Assembly (NCBI GenBank): GCA_966250335.1
Contig: CBINGZ010000038.1
Coordinates: forward strand, 1-60,843
Direction: 5' to 3'
Length of the DNA: 60,843 nucleotides
Origin: OLB7 sp966250335
GTDB lineage: Bacteria; Bacteroidota; Ignavibacteria; OLB7
Below the pieces are notes generated by a model. That model was not told the origin of the DNA. It saw only the letters and a list, made by a program, of their open reading frames with translations, and did no database searches. The translations under genes were made by a program, and so were the position numbers. Below are positions 41,989-50,240 of this stretch, one piece after another (the stretch's first letter is position 1; each line of letters begins with the position of its first letter).

Positions 41989-43242
41989 TTACCATCCCAG
42001 CGGAACCCTCCCGGAGACCGAGCGCTCCCCGGCGGTTATTCTGTAGAGATAGAGACCGGGGGGAAGATCACCTCCCTCCAGAACGATCTCGTGCCGCCCC
42101 GCCTCTATCGTTCCACGATCGATCGATGCCGCGACCTCCCCGGTCACGGTATGGAGCGTGAGCCGGACCGACGCCGCCTCCGGAAGCGTGCAGGAGAAGC
42201 GGACTTCCCGCATGTCGGCGCTGCGCGGTCGCATCGGGAGGGCCGTCAGCTCTCCCGCGGCGGCAGGAATGCCGGGGGCCGAGGAGATCGTGGTGATGTC
42301 GAGATAGGCCGTCACCCCGTCCAGGATCGCCGCCGCCGTTGTATGGTAGTCGCCGGCCGTCTCGCAGTTCATATCCTCGTAGGTCAGCGCCATCACCGAG
42401 GCCCCGTGGTTCAGCCAGAACCAGCTTTCGGGGAAATGGGTCGGGGTCTCGTTCTTCCAGGTGATGTTGTAGTCCCACGGTTCTATCCCTTCAGGATATG
42501 TTTCCCGCGTCTCGGTGATGAACTCCCGCTCCAGGTTCGCGAACTCGTGCGATGTCCCCGTGGCGTCATGAAAGACGAAGTAGCGACGGCAGATATAGGC
42601 CGAATGGAGGTTCAGGGCGATCCTGATGGGGGAATCGGAGGCCATCAGTTCGGTGAACCGTTTCTTCAGCGCCGCCGCTTCCGGCTGCATCACCTCCTTG
42701 TCCCATTCCCGTTCCAGATCGATATCGTTCGCGTTGTGGCGCGGGGACTCGATCTCCACGCCGTCCGGGTTGTACATCGGGACGATATGGAAGACGCATT
42801 CCTCGCGCAGCCGGCGCGCATAGCTCTCATCGGAGAGAAGGATATCGATGATCGAGTTCGCCACCCACCAGCTCTGCACTTCGCCGGGATGCGTCCGTGC
42901 GTGGATGTAGACGGTCTTCCTCGGGCTCTCGCCCGGGGCGTCGTCGGTGATCGTCAGCTCCCACAGCAGCCGGTTCTGCACGCTGCGGCCGAGCGTGTCG
43001 ATCGTCACGTAGGGACTCTTCCCCCATCGTTCCAGATCGACCAGCAGGTCGGCGTAGCCGTATCCCCACCGAGGCTCCGCGGCGGCGAGGGCCGCTATCT
43101 CCCCTCCGCACTTGTCTCCGTCGCCGGGCAGACGGTCCGGCGCGGGAAGGAGGGAGGGACCGGGACTCTGGGCAAACAGGGGGAGCCCGAGAAGGGTGTG
43201 AAGAAGGATCGTGCTGAGGGGTCGGAGTATCGTTTTCATCAT
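41989..43242 (-). CDS. Secreted M14 zinc carboxypeptidase with sorting domain
   Basis: A 417-residue exported metallopeptidase. A signal peptide (MMKTILRPLSTILLHTLLGL, ending FA-Q) precedes the M14 fold. Zinc ligands are in HARTHPGEVQSWW (HxxE) and IALNLHSAY (second His); the catalytic Glu is probably in VMALTYEDMNCE. YNPDGVEIESPRHNANDIDL is the family substrate-pocket region. Residues about 335-417 form a sorting-type beta-sandwich: RFSCTLPEAASVRLTLHTVT, then LPPGLYLYRITAG, ending RVPLGW. It removes C-terminal residues from peptides at or outside the cell surface. The start could also be ATG 43239, a one-codon difference. Confidence 0.88.
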   Translation of the reverse strand: MMKTILRPLSTILLHTLLGLPLFAQSPGPSLLPAPDRLPGDGDKCGGEIAALAAAEPRWGYGYADLLVDLERWGKSPYVTIDTLGRSVQNRLLWELTITDDAPGESPRKTVYIHARTHPGEVQSWWVANSIIDILLSDESYARRLREECVFHIVPMYNPDGVEIESPRHNANDIDLEREWDKEVMQPEAAALKKRFTELMASDSPIRIALNLHSAYICRRYFVFHDATGTSHEFANLEREFITETRETYPEGIEPWDYNITWKNETPTHFPESWFWLNHGASVMALTYEDMNCETAGDYHTTAAAILDGVTAYLDITTISSAPGIPAAAGELTALPMRPRSADMREVRFSCTLPEAASVRLTLHTVTGEVAASIDRGTIEAGRHEIVLEGGDLPPGLYLYRITAGERSVSGRVPLGW

Positions 43243-43409
43243 CGTGTTCGGGATCATGGGGCCGTCGGTCGGCAGATATGTCGTCATGAGGAGCGCGAGA
43301 AACTACGGCATCGGGCGTCCCTCTGCAATGGCGGTAATGTCCTGCAATATGATATCTTGCCGCGCCTCTCTTCCCGGCCGTTACAAGGACCGTATCGATT
43401 GTCGTTGTT

Positions 43410-43754
43410 ATGAAAGTAGTCTACGCGCTCATCTGGCGATCCGCCGTCACCGATGCCGATTTCAACCGGGAGGAGTTCGACCGACGTGTCCCCCGGCTGA
43501 TGGAATGGCTTCGCGGCCTGCACGCCGACGGGAAGCTGGTCGGCTGCGGCGGAGGCGGGTTCGAGAACCACTCCGGGGGACTGACGCTGATCCGGGCCGA
43601 GAGCATCGAGGAGGCGCAGAGGATCAGCGAGGGACATCCGATGAACGAGATCGGAACGAACGAGATTCTGGTCTGGGATGTTTTCTATGCCGACCTCGTC
43701 GAGCAGAGCAACGAGGAGAGACTTCGCCCGGCGGCGCAGGCCGCGGCGGAATAG
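43410..43754 (+). CDS. YCII-related domain protein
   Basis: A 114-residue soluble protein with a ferredoxin-like alpha/beta layout: MKVVYALIWRSAV, VPRLMEWLRGLHADGKLVGC, GGLTLIRAESIEEAQRISEG and a final WDVFYADL. This matches YCII-type dimeric alpha/beta barrel proteins, which sometimes act as small-molecule lyases or dehydrohalogenases, although most are uncharacterised. TATCTTGC lies 50 bases upstream. A SRPBCC gene follows after 74 bases. Confidence 0.75.
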   Translation: MKVVYALIWRSAVTDADFNREEFDRRVPRLMEWLRGLHADGKLVGCGGGGFENHSGGLTLIRAESIEEAQRISEGHPMNEIGTNEILVWDVFYADLVEQSNEERLRPAAQAAAE

Positions 43755-43828
43755 CGGAATACAGGGGTGAGGGGGCGGCCCGGCCGCGTTTCGCTCATCG
43801 ATCGTTCAGCGAACAGGGAAACCGGACC

Positions 43829-44329
43829 ATGCCGGTCATTGAACTCTTCACCATGATCCGTGCCCCTCGGGAGCGGATCTTCGACCTCTCACGCTCCATC
43901 GATCTGCACCTGGAGTCGGCCTCCGATACGGGGGAACGGGCCGTCGCCGGGGTTACATCGGGATTGATCGGGCTGGGAGAATCGGTCACATGGAGCGCGC
44001 GGCATTTCGGCGTCCGGCAGCGGATGACGGTCCGCATCTCCGAATACCATCCCCCGACTCATTTTCAGGATGTTATCGTCAAGGGAGTCTTCGCCAGGTT
44101 CGTGCACGACCATTTCTTCGAGGAACGGGAAGATGGGACGCTGATGATCGATCGCCTCGATTTTGCGGCTCCTCTCGGTCCGCTGGGACGTCTGGCCGAA
44201 CGTCTGGTCCTGACCCGGTATATGACCCGTTTCCTGGAACTCAGGAACGAAACGATCCGTCGGATCGCGGAGTCGGACCGCTGGAGAAACCTCCTTCCCG
44301 ACCCTTCGGTTACAGGGGGTGAGGCTTGA
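43829..44329 (+). CDS. SRPBCC (START/Bet v 1-like) family protein
   Basis: A 166-residue helix-grip protein. It opens MPVIELFTMIRAPRERIFDL (strand then helix 1), has SVTWSARHFGVRQRMTVRI in the middle, FARFVHDHFFEEREDG, and a long C-terminal helix RFLELRNETIRRIAE. The family binds hydrophobic ligands in a deep pocket; related entries are annotated as cyclases or cell-division inhibitors without proof. It sits between the YCII gene and the alpha/beta hydrolase gene on the same strand. Confidence 0.8.
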   Translation: MPVIELFTMIRAPRERIFDLSRSIDLHLESASDTGERAVAGVTSGLIGLGESVTWSARHFGVRQRMTVRISEYHPPTHFQDVIVKGVFARFVHDHFFEEREDGTLMIDRLDFAAPLGPLGRLAERLVLTRYMTRFLELRNETIRRIAESDRWRNLLPDPSVTGGEA

Positions 44330-44371
44330 TGCCCGTTCCGTCTCCGACGTCGTCAATTATTCTCCGTCATC

Positions 44372-45193
44372 ATGTCGCTGGTCCATATTCGTGGCAATAA
44401 CCTGTACTATTACGATCAGGGGGAGGGGGAGCCTCTCGTCCTGATTCACGGCACGGGGTTCAATGCCGACATCTGGTACCGGGTCTACAACACGCTTGTC
44501 GACGAGTTCCGTGTGATCGCCTACGATCGGCGCGGGTTCGGGCGGAGCGAGGGGATGCCGCTCGGCCCTCGCGGGTATTATCACGAACAGGCGGAGGACG
44601 CGGCGCAGATGCTCGATCTCTTCGGCGCCTGTCCCGCCACGATTCTCGGCTGGAGCGCCGGCGCCGTGGTGGCTCTGCAGCTTGCGCTCGAGCATCCCGA
44701 ATGCGTCAAGCGTCTGATCCTCTACGAACCGTCGCTTCACCTCTCGGACGATCTGGACGCCGGGTTCATCCTTCCCTACATGCAATACTCCCTGCTCCGG
44801 CTCTTCCGTCGTTACAAGGCCGCGGCGCATACGTTCGGGCGGATGATCCTGAAGGTGGAAGGGGGAAGGAACTCGTTCGACACGCTCGACCCGGTGGTGG
44901 TGGAATGTATGGAAGCCGACGCCGAATCGCTCGTCGCCGAGGTATCGGCCGGCACCGGACGCGAGCTCACGCTGGAGACCCTCGCCTCCGGCATCAAGGT
45001 TCCGGTAACACTGATCGTCGGCGAGGCCTCTCCCGCCCCCCTGAAGCGTTCGGTCGCCCGTCTCGCCGCCACCTTCCCCGCCGCCGAGGTAGCCCGCATC
45101 CCCGGCACCGGCCACCTGGCCCAGGTCGAAAACCCCGAAGAATTCCTCCGCATCATCCGCCAGGCCATGTCCCACCCCACTCTCTTTTCTTAA
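44372..45193 (+). CDS. Alpha/beta hydrolase
   Basis: A 273-residue hydrolase. Oxyanion segment LVLIHGTGFNADIWYRVYNT; YDRRGFGRSEG; nucleophile elbow TILGWSAGAVVALQLA. The histidine is in IPGTGHLAQVENPEEF. The usual Asp position reads LIVGEASPAPL, a pattern seen in a large subfamily in which the acid is displaced. ATG 44372 directly precedes the first strand; the gene is 42 bases after the SRPBCC gene and likely cotranscribed. Substrate unknown. Confidence 0.85.
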   Translation: MSLVHIRGNNLYYYDQGEGEPLVLIHGTGFNADIWYRVYNTLVDEFRVIAYDRRGFGRSEGMPLGPRGYYHEQAEDAAQMLDLFGACPATILGWSAGAVVALQLALEHPECVKRLILYEPSLHLSDDLDAGFILPYMQYSLLRLFRRYKAAAHTFGRMILKVEGGRNSFDTLDPVVVECMEADAESLVAEVSAGTGRELTLETLASGIKVPVTLIVGEASPAPLKRSVARLAATFPAAEVARIPGTGHLAQVENPEEFLRIIRQAMSHPTLFS

Positions 45194-45351
45194 CTCTCTT
45201 TCTTCAACGCTGTGTCCTCTGTGACTCCCTCCAGCCTCTCCAAACCTCGCCTTCCCGCGCATGAGGATTTCCCTCTCCATGTGCGTATCTTCCCCCCCAC
45301 AGACGCGACCGCACCCCTTCTCTCCGATCGCGCTCGTTACTCCGGAGACCC

Positions 45352-46191
45352 ATGGGACTGACGATCCATCCCGACCCGCGGCACTTCCTCGCCTCGGCCG
45401 CCCCCTTCCTGGAGGAGCGCGAGGCGGAGAACAGTCTGATCCTGGGGGTTGCCGCCGGGATGGCAGACGCTCCCCAGACCGACGCCTTTTTCGCAACGAT
45501 GGAGCGGAACGGCAGGATGGTGGCCGCCGCGATGCGGACCCCTCCGTTCAACGTCGTCGTGACGCGCGCTCCCGATCCCGTGTTAATAGAGCTGGCCGAC
45601 ACGCTCTACGAACGCGATCTTCTCCTCCCCGGCGTTCTGGCCCCGAAGCGGGAGGCCGAGTCGTTCGCCAGAATCTGGTCGATACGGGCCGGCACGAAAT
45701 ATTCGCTGGCGCGCCATGAGAGAATCTACAAGCTGCGTGAGGTGATCTCTCCCCCTCCGGTCGAGGGAACGTTTCGCCGCGCGGTCAGGGAGGATATCGC
45801 TCTGATCGCCGAGTGGATGGAGGGATTCGGCGACGACATCTCCCAGCCGCTCCCCCCCGATCGCTGTCGTCAGCTTGCCACCTCGGCGGTGGAGGAGGGA
45901 AGAATCTATCTGTGGGAGACCGACCGTCGGGTCTCGATGGCCGCATGGCGCGGCCGGACCAGACACGGCGTCGGTATCAACTACGTCTACACACCTGTCG
46001 AGCTGCGCGGCAGGGGATACGCTTCCGCCTGCGTTGCGGCGCTCAGTCGTCTTCTGCTCAACTCCGGACGCCGGCATTGCTTCCTCTTCACGGATCTGAG
46101 CAATCCTACAAGCAACAGCATTTACCAGAAGATCGGATACCGTCCCGTCTGCGACGTGGACGAGTATCGGTTCCACTCGATCGCTCGATGA
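45352..46191 (+). CDS. GNAT family N-acetyltransferase
   Basis: A 279-residue protein. The N-terminal half is a helical-strand extension with no known motif. The C-terminal half (residues about 140-279) is a GNAT fold: VREDIALIAEWMEGFGDD, RVSMAAWRGRT, NYVYTPVELRGRGYASACVA (acetyl-CoA loop with RGRGYA), and FTDLSNPTSNSIYQKIGYRP. The last phrase, with NSIYQKIGY, is typical of acetyltransferases acting on small amines or amino groups. It is 158 bases downstream of the hydrolase; the intervening plus-strand sequence is pyrimidine-rich with no hairpin. Confidence 0.85.
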   Translation: MGLTIHPDPRHFLASAAPFLEEREAENSLILGVAAGMADAPQTDAFFATMERNGRMVAAAMRTPPFNVVVTRAPDPVLIELADTLYERDLLLPGVLAPKREAESFARIWSIRAGTKYSLARHERIYKLREVISPPPVEGTFRRAVREDIALIAEWMEGFGDDISQPLPPDRCRQLATSAVEEGRIYLWETDRRVSMAAWRGRTRHGVGINYVYTPVELRGRGYASACVAALSRLLLNSGRRHCFLFTDLSNPTSNSIYQKIGYRPVCDVDEYRFHSIAR

Positions 46192-46270
46192 ACCGGGCGA
46201 GCGGGTTACGATCAACCCCTTCCAATCAGCGTCAATTGATCGTCCTGCGAACTTTTCTACTCTCTCCAAC

Positions 46271-47092
46271 ATGAAAGCCCCCCGAACACTCCTCGCGAGC
46301 GCTGCGACGCTCCTGATGCTCCCTGTCGGATCGGCCCTGTTCGCCCAGACCGGATCGATCGATCGGAGTCCGCTCGGACCGAAGACCGAGTTCCCCCGCC
46401 TCGGGATAGAGGCCGGCCTCTCGCTCGTCAGCCAGACCGGGACCTATACCACCGGCTGCGGGACGTTTTCCGAGGGAAACGACCCGAATCTTGTCCTCGC
46501 CGTCGCCTACGACTATCCGATCACCGGTATCGTGCGTCTGGAAGGACTGCTCGGACTTCAGTCCCGCCATGTCAGCGGGACGAACAACGTCACCGAGAAC
46601 ACGGTCGTCAGAACCTCCGACGGATTCTCGCAGGCCGATGTGACCTACGAGAACAGGGGGAAGGGAACGTTCACCTACGTCTACCTGCAGCCGTCGGTGA
46701 AGTATTATCCGATCAGGAATTTTTATATCGGAGTCGGAGCAAGCGCCAACCTCTTCACCGGGGCGAGCACGAGCTATTCGAAGACGATCGTCACCAAGGC
46801 GGTGACCCTGGAATCGGGTGAGACGGTGGAGGTGAACTACCCCGACTCCGAGTCGCGCGACGGCTACACGAAGGAGTACCCGGCCGAGGACCGTTCCGAC
46901 GCCTCCGGAATGACGTTCGACGCCGCGGTCTACGCCGGGGTGGAGTTCACGATCTATTCCCGTCTCCGGTTCAGTCCCAGGCTCACCTACACGATCCCCC
47001 TCACCGCATCGCTCGCGGAACCGGGACAGGAGGAGCTGAAGCTGGGAACCATCCAGGCGACGATCGGATTCCGATATTCGCTGATCGATTGA
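46271..47092 (+). CDS. Outer-membrane beta-barrel protein
   Basis: A 273-residue exported protein. A signal peptide ends SALFA-Q. The mature part alternates hydrophobic and polar residues in strands (RLGIEAGLSLVSQTGTYTTG, LVLAVAYDYPITGIVRLEGL, YVYLQPSVKYYPIRNFYIGV, DAAVYAGVEFTIYSRLRF), ending FRYSLID. It resembles the outer-membrane protein beta-barrel superfamily common in Bacteroidetes, with loops rich in Thr, Ser and Asp. The function is probably structural or porin-like. It begins 79 bases after the GNAT gene. Confidence 0.78.
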   Translation: MKAPRTLLASAATLLMLPVGSALFAQTGSIDRSPLGPKTEFPRLGIEAGLSLVSQTGTYTTGCGTFSEGNDPNLVLAVAYDYPITGIVRLEGLLGLQSRHVSGTNNVTENTVVRTSDGFSQADVTYENRGKGTFTYVYLQPSVKYYPIRNFYIGVGASANLFTGASTSYSKTIVTKAVTLESGETVEVNYPDSESRDGYTKEYPAEDRSDASGMTFDAAVYAGVEFTIYSRLRFSPRLTYTIPLTASLAEPGQEELKLGTIQATIGFRYSLID

Positions 47093-47195
47093 TCGGGTGG
47101 CGGGCGGCTCCCGCAGGGGGGTGCCGGAGATGGGGATTCATCAGGCTGCGATCTGATCCCGATTCGTCGTCGGTCGACCCTCCGCCTGTGAATCG

Positions 47196-47365
47196 GCTCC
47201 CGAAGGGAGCACCCATGTGTAGCCGCGAACCATTCCAATATTCTGTAAGCGCCGAAGGTGCGTGCCATTCTTCTCGTGACCAACGGGGAAGAACGGCACG
47301 CACCTTCGGCGCTTAAGATCGTGTGGGGAAAATGTCGCGGCTACACATGGTTCGCCTTCGGGGCT
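47196..47365. repeat. Symmetric palindromic element with four CCGAAGG heptamers
   Basis: The 420 bases between 47093 and 47512 hold no gene. At their centre is a nested inverted repeat: inner arms of 28 bases (47246-47273 and 47288-47315, one mismatch) around a 14-base loop, and outer perfect arms of 16 bases (47213-47228 and 47335-47350). The heptamer CCGAAGG sits at 47200 and 47252, and its reverse complement at 47303 and 47355, at spacings of 52, 51 and 52 bases about a common centre near 47280. This looks like a REP doublet (REPIN/BIME-type) or a small non-autonomous mobile element. No transposase gene of this window is linked. Confidence 0.8.
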
Positions 47366-47479
47366 AAAGATGATGAGTGAGGGTGGCGTGTCGTACGGCG
47401 ATGCATTGCTGCCTTCTGCTACTGACGAGACCGGAGCGGCCGACAGGGAATCGGGGAGAGATCCTTCCTCACCCCCTTC

Positions 47480-47509
47480 TTGATCTGTCCGGGGATGTCC
47501 CTATCTTCG
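47480..47509 (+). promoter_or_regulatory. Candidate promoter TTG-N19-TATCTTCG for srkA
   Basis: TTG at 47480-47482 and TATCTTCG at 47502-47509 are separated by 19 bases, matching the FCB layout. The -7 box ends three bases before ATG 47513, so a transcript from it would be leaderless or nearly so. Confidence 0.4.
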
Positions 47510-47512
47510 GCC

Positions 47513-48541
47513 ATGATTTCAGATGCTGCCACGCAAGACGCCGGGAAGCACGGCGAGGCGACCTCCGGCTTCCGCGCCCTTACTCCCGACAGGGTCATCG
47601 ACCTGGCCGAAAAGGCGCTGGGGGAACGGCTTACAGCTCTCTGCCGACCGCTGCAGAGCTACATCAATCGCGTGTTCGAGCTTCAGCGTGTGAGCGGGGA
47701 AGGGGTGATCGTGAAGTTCTATCGTCCCGGACGGTGGAGCCTCCGGGCGCTTCAGGACGAACACGATTTCCTCTTCGAACTCCACGAGCGGGAGATTCCG
47801 GTGATCGCCCCCCTCATCCTGGCCGACGGCGGGTCGCTCGGCGCCGGGGACGGCGTTCACTTCGCCCTCTTCCCGAAGAAATCGGGCCGAGCTCTCGACG
47901 AGCCGGGGGATGAGCAGTGGGAGGAGCTCGGGAGACTCGTGGCGCGGACCCATCTGGTGGGGGCGATGCACCCGGCGGAGGATCGGATCGTCATGTCTCC
48001 GCGCGAGGCCACTCTCGACAATGTGCGATATATCCTGTCGCGCGATGTGGTGCCGCGCGAGCTGAGCGGCGAGTACGAGAAGGCCGCCATGGAGATGATC
48101 GGGCTGATCGATCCGATGTTCCAGGGGGTCGAGCGGATCAGAATCCACGGCGACTGCCACCGCGCCAATATCGTCCACAGGCCGGGCGAATCGTTCTATC
48201 TGATCGACTTCGACGACATGGCGATGGGCCCTCCGGTCCAGGATATCTGGATGATCCTTCCGGAGTACAGCCGCGCCTCGCTGGTCGAGATCGACATGTT
48301 CCTTGAGGGATATCAGATCTTCCGGAGCTTCGACAGGCGCACCCTGAAACTGATAGAACCGCTCCGCGCAATGCGATATATCCACTTCGACGCATGGTGC
48401 GCCCGCCAGACGGCCGACGGCGCCGTGACCCGTCTGGCGCCGGGCTGGGGGACGGTGAGCTACTGGCGGCAGGCGATCAACGATCTGCGGGGGCAGATGG
48501 ATGAGATAGCCGCCGGTCGCGATTTTTTCTGGGGGATGTAG
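47513..48541 (+). CDS. srkA: SrkA/YihE-family stress-response protein kinase
   Basis: A 342-residue cytoplasmic kinase of the choline/aminoglycoside-kinase fold. The catalytic loop is IRIHGDCHRANIVHRPGESF, metal-binding YLIDFDDMAMGPPVQDIWMI, both diagnostic of SrkA/RdoA. N-terminal lobe: QRVSGEGVIVKFYRPGRWS with the ATP lysine, then LFELHEREIPVIAPL. SrkA phosphorylates Ser/Thr residues and counters toxin-linked stress death in E. coli. ATG 47513 fits the lobe; ATG 47495 in frame is possible. The stop is one base before the ATG of the amine oxidase gene, so these are one operon, and a D-2-hydroxyacid dehydrogenase follows. Confidence 0.88.
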   Translation: MISDAATQDAGKHGEATSGFRALTPDRVIDLAEKALGERLTALCRPLQSYINRVFELQRVSGEGVIVKFYRPGRWSLRALQDEHDFLFELHEREIPVIAPLILADGGSLGAGDGVHFALFPKKSGRALDEPGDEQWEELGRLVARTHLVGAMHPAEDRIVMSPREATLDNVRYILSRDVVPRELSGEYEKAAMEMIGLIDPMFQGVERIRIHGDCHRANIVHRPGESFYLIDFDDMAMGPPVQDIWMILPEYSRASLVEIDMFLEGYQIFRSFDRRTLKLIEPLRAMRYIHFDAWCARQTADGAVTRLAPGWGTVSYWRQAINDLRGQMDEIAAGRDFFWGM

Positions 48542-48542
48542 G

Positions 48543-50222
48543 ATGGGAAGGATCGATCGAGGGTTCTCGTCGGGCGTTGCGCATACGCCGACGTTCGAGG
48601 CGCTCCGTCGCGCGTTCAGGATCGCCGCCTACTCCGGCCGCCCCGACGCGCCGCCGGCCGACGAGCTGATCGAAATGCATCGTGAGGCGATTGTCTCCCG
48701 CCGCGCCTTCCTGAAAGGGACGGCGGCGACCGCTCTTGTCGTCGGCGCGGGAGGACTCCTGACCGCATGCAGGAAGGAACTCGACTCCCCCGGCGCCGAC
48801 GCCCCCCGGATCGTGGTCGTCGGCGGCGGCATCGCCGGACTGAACACCGCCTACAGACTGAAGGAACAGGGAGTTCGCGCCACGATCTATGAGGGTTCGT
48901 CCCGGACCGGCGGCAGGATCTTCACGGCCCGCGACATCATGGGCCCCGGCCTGACCACGGAGCTCGGCGCGGAGTTCATCGACAGCCATCATGCCGAGAT
49001 GCTCCGGCTCGTCTCCGAGCTGGGGCTCACCCTGCTCGACACCCGCGCTCCCGGCGAGGCCGCGCTTGCCAGCGAGGTCTTCTATCTGGAAGGGCGTCGC
49101 TTCACCGAACGGCAGGTGATCGAGGAGTTCAGGGCCCCGGCCAGGGTCGTCGCCTCCCACTACGCGGCGGCCCCCGATGTCGTCAACTACCGGTCGGGAG
49201 AGGCCCTTCAGCCGTTCGACCGGATGTCGATACGGGAGTATTTCGACAGTATCGGCCTCTCCGGCTGGCTGCGCAAGCTCCTCGACGTGGCGTACGAAAC
49301 GGAGTACGGCCTCACGACCGATCGCCAGTCCGCCCTGAACTTCCTCTTTCTCCTCGCCACCGATATGGACTATTCCGATGGATCGTTCAAGATCTTCGGC
49401 GAGAGCGACGAACGATACAAGGTGAAGGGAGGGAACCAGCTGGTCGTCGACGGTCTGGCGCGGAAGCTCGCCGAACATATCAGGACGGGACATGTCCTGG
49501 AGGCGATCCGAAGCCGGGGAGACGGGTTCACCCTCACCTTCCGGCAGGGGAACGGCTCGGCGACCGATGTCGACGCCGATATCGCGGTGATCACCATCCC
49601 CTTCACGATGCTCAGGAACGTCGATATGAAGGGAGTGACCCTCCCCGAGGTCAAGAAGCGCGCGATCGCCGAGCTGGGGTACGGCACCAACACGAAGATC
49701 ATGGCGGGGTTCGACAGACGTTTCTGGCGGACCTCCCCTTATGACGGTCACCCCGGCGTCACCGGCTACTACCTGACCGACGAGGCGTGCCAGACCGGAT
49801 GGGACAACAGCCAGCTCCAGTCGGGAGAGGGGGGCGGGTTCACCTTCTATCTGGGGGGCCCCTCCGGCGAGCGTGCCGGGGAGGGGACGGCAGCATCGCA
49901 GGTCGATGCGCTCATGCCGGGGTTCGAGAAGATCTTCCCCGGCGCCTCGGCCGCCCGCAACGCGCGCGCCGAGCGATTCCACTGGCCGGGACATCCCTTC
50001 ACCAGAGGGAGCTACGCCTGCTACGGCCCGGGACAGTGGACCACGATCGCCGGGGCGGAGGGGGAGCCGGTCGGCAACCTCTTCTTTGCCGGCGAACATT
50101 GCAGCTACGACTTCCAGGGGTTCATGAACGGAGGAGCGGAGACGGGACGAGCGACGGCCGAGGCGGTGCTGGCGGCGGTCGGAGTCCGGCGGACGGGTGC
50201 GCGACCCGCCGAAGTCAGGTAG
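48543..50222 (+). CDS. Tat-exported FAD-dependent amine oxidase
   Basis: A 559-residue flavoprotein. The first 51 residues are an unusual soluble extension; then SRRAFLKGTAATALVVGAGG is a twin-arginine signal, with a possible lipobox LLTAC. The Rossmann FAD site is IVVVGGGIAGLNTAYRL, then YEGSSRTGGRI. Amine-oxidase markers are LGAEFIDSHHAEM, YKVKGGNQLVVDGLARKLAE, AITIPFTMLRN-like segment VITIPFTMLRN, RFHWPGHPFTRGSY, and the closing FAGEHCSYDFQGFMNGGAET. It would oxidise an amine or amino acid in the periplasm, giving imine plus H2O2. The gene starts one base after srkA; the coupling suggests a shared stress context. Confidence 0.88.
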   Translation: MGRIDRGFSSGVAHTPTFEALRRAFRIAAYSGRPDAPPADELIEMHREAIVSRRAFLKGTAATALVVGAGGLLTACRKELDSPGADAPRIVVVGGGIAGLNTAYRLKEQGVRATIYEGSSRTGGRIFTARDIMGPGLTTELGAEFIDSHHAEMLRLVSELGLTLLDTRAPGEAALASEVFYLEGRRFTERQVIEEFRAPARVVASHYAAAPDVVNYRSGEALQPFDRMSIREYFDSIGLSGWLRKLLDVAYETEYGLTTDRQSALNFLFLLATDMDYSDGSFKIFGESDERYKVKGGNQLVVDGLARKLAEHIRTGHVLEAIRSRGDGFTLTFRQGNGSATDVDADIAVITIPFTMLRNVDMKGVTLPEVKKRAIAELGYGTNTKIMAGFDRRFWRTSPYDGHPGVTGYYLTDEACQTGWDNSQLQSGEGGGFTFYLGGPSGERAGEGTAASQVDALMPGFEKIFPGASAARNARAERFHWPGHPFTRGSYACYGPGQWTTIAGAEGEPVGNLFFAGEHCSYDFQGFMNGGAETGRATAEAVLAAVGVRRTGARPAEVR

Positions 50223-50240
50223 ACCATCACGGCCCATCCC

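Noticed and set aside
43379..43402. GTTACA-N14-TGTC before the YCII gene as a third ECF promoter
   Set aside because: It differs in one spacer base and in the last bases of the -35 part, so it is only mentioned under the shared-element finding.
47089..47316. A 75-codon frame (with MCSREPFQYS) across the palindromic element
   Set aside because: It simply translates the inverted repeat; there is no ribosome binding site or family match.
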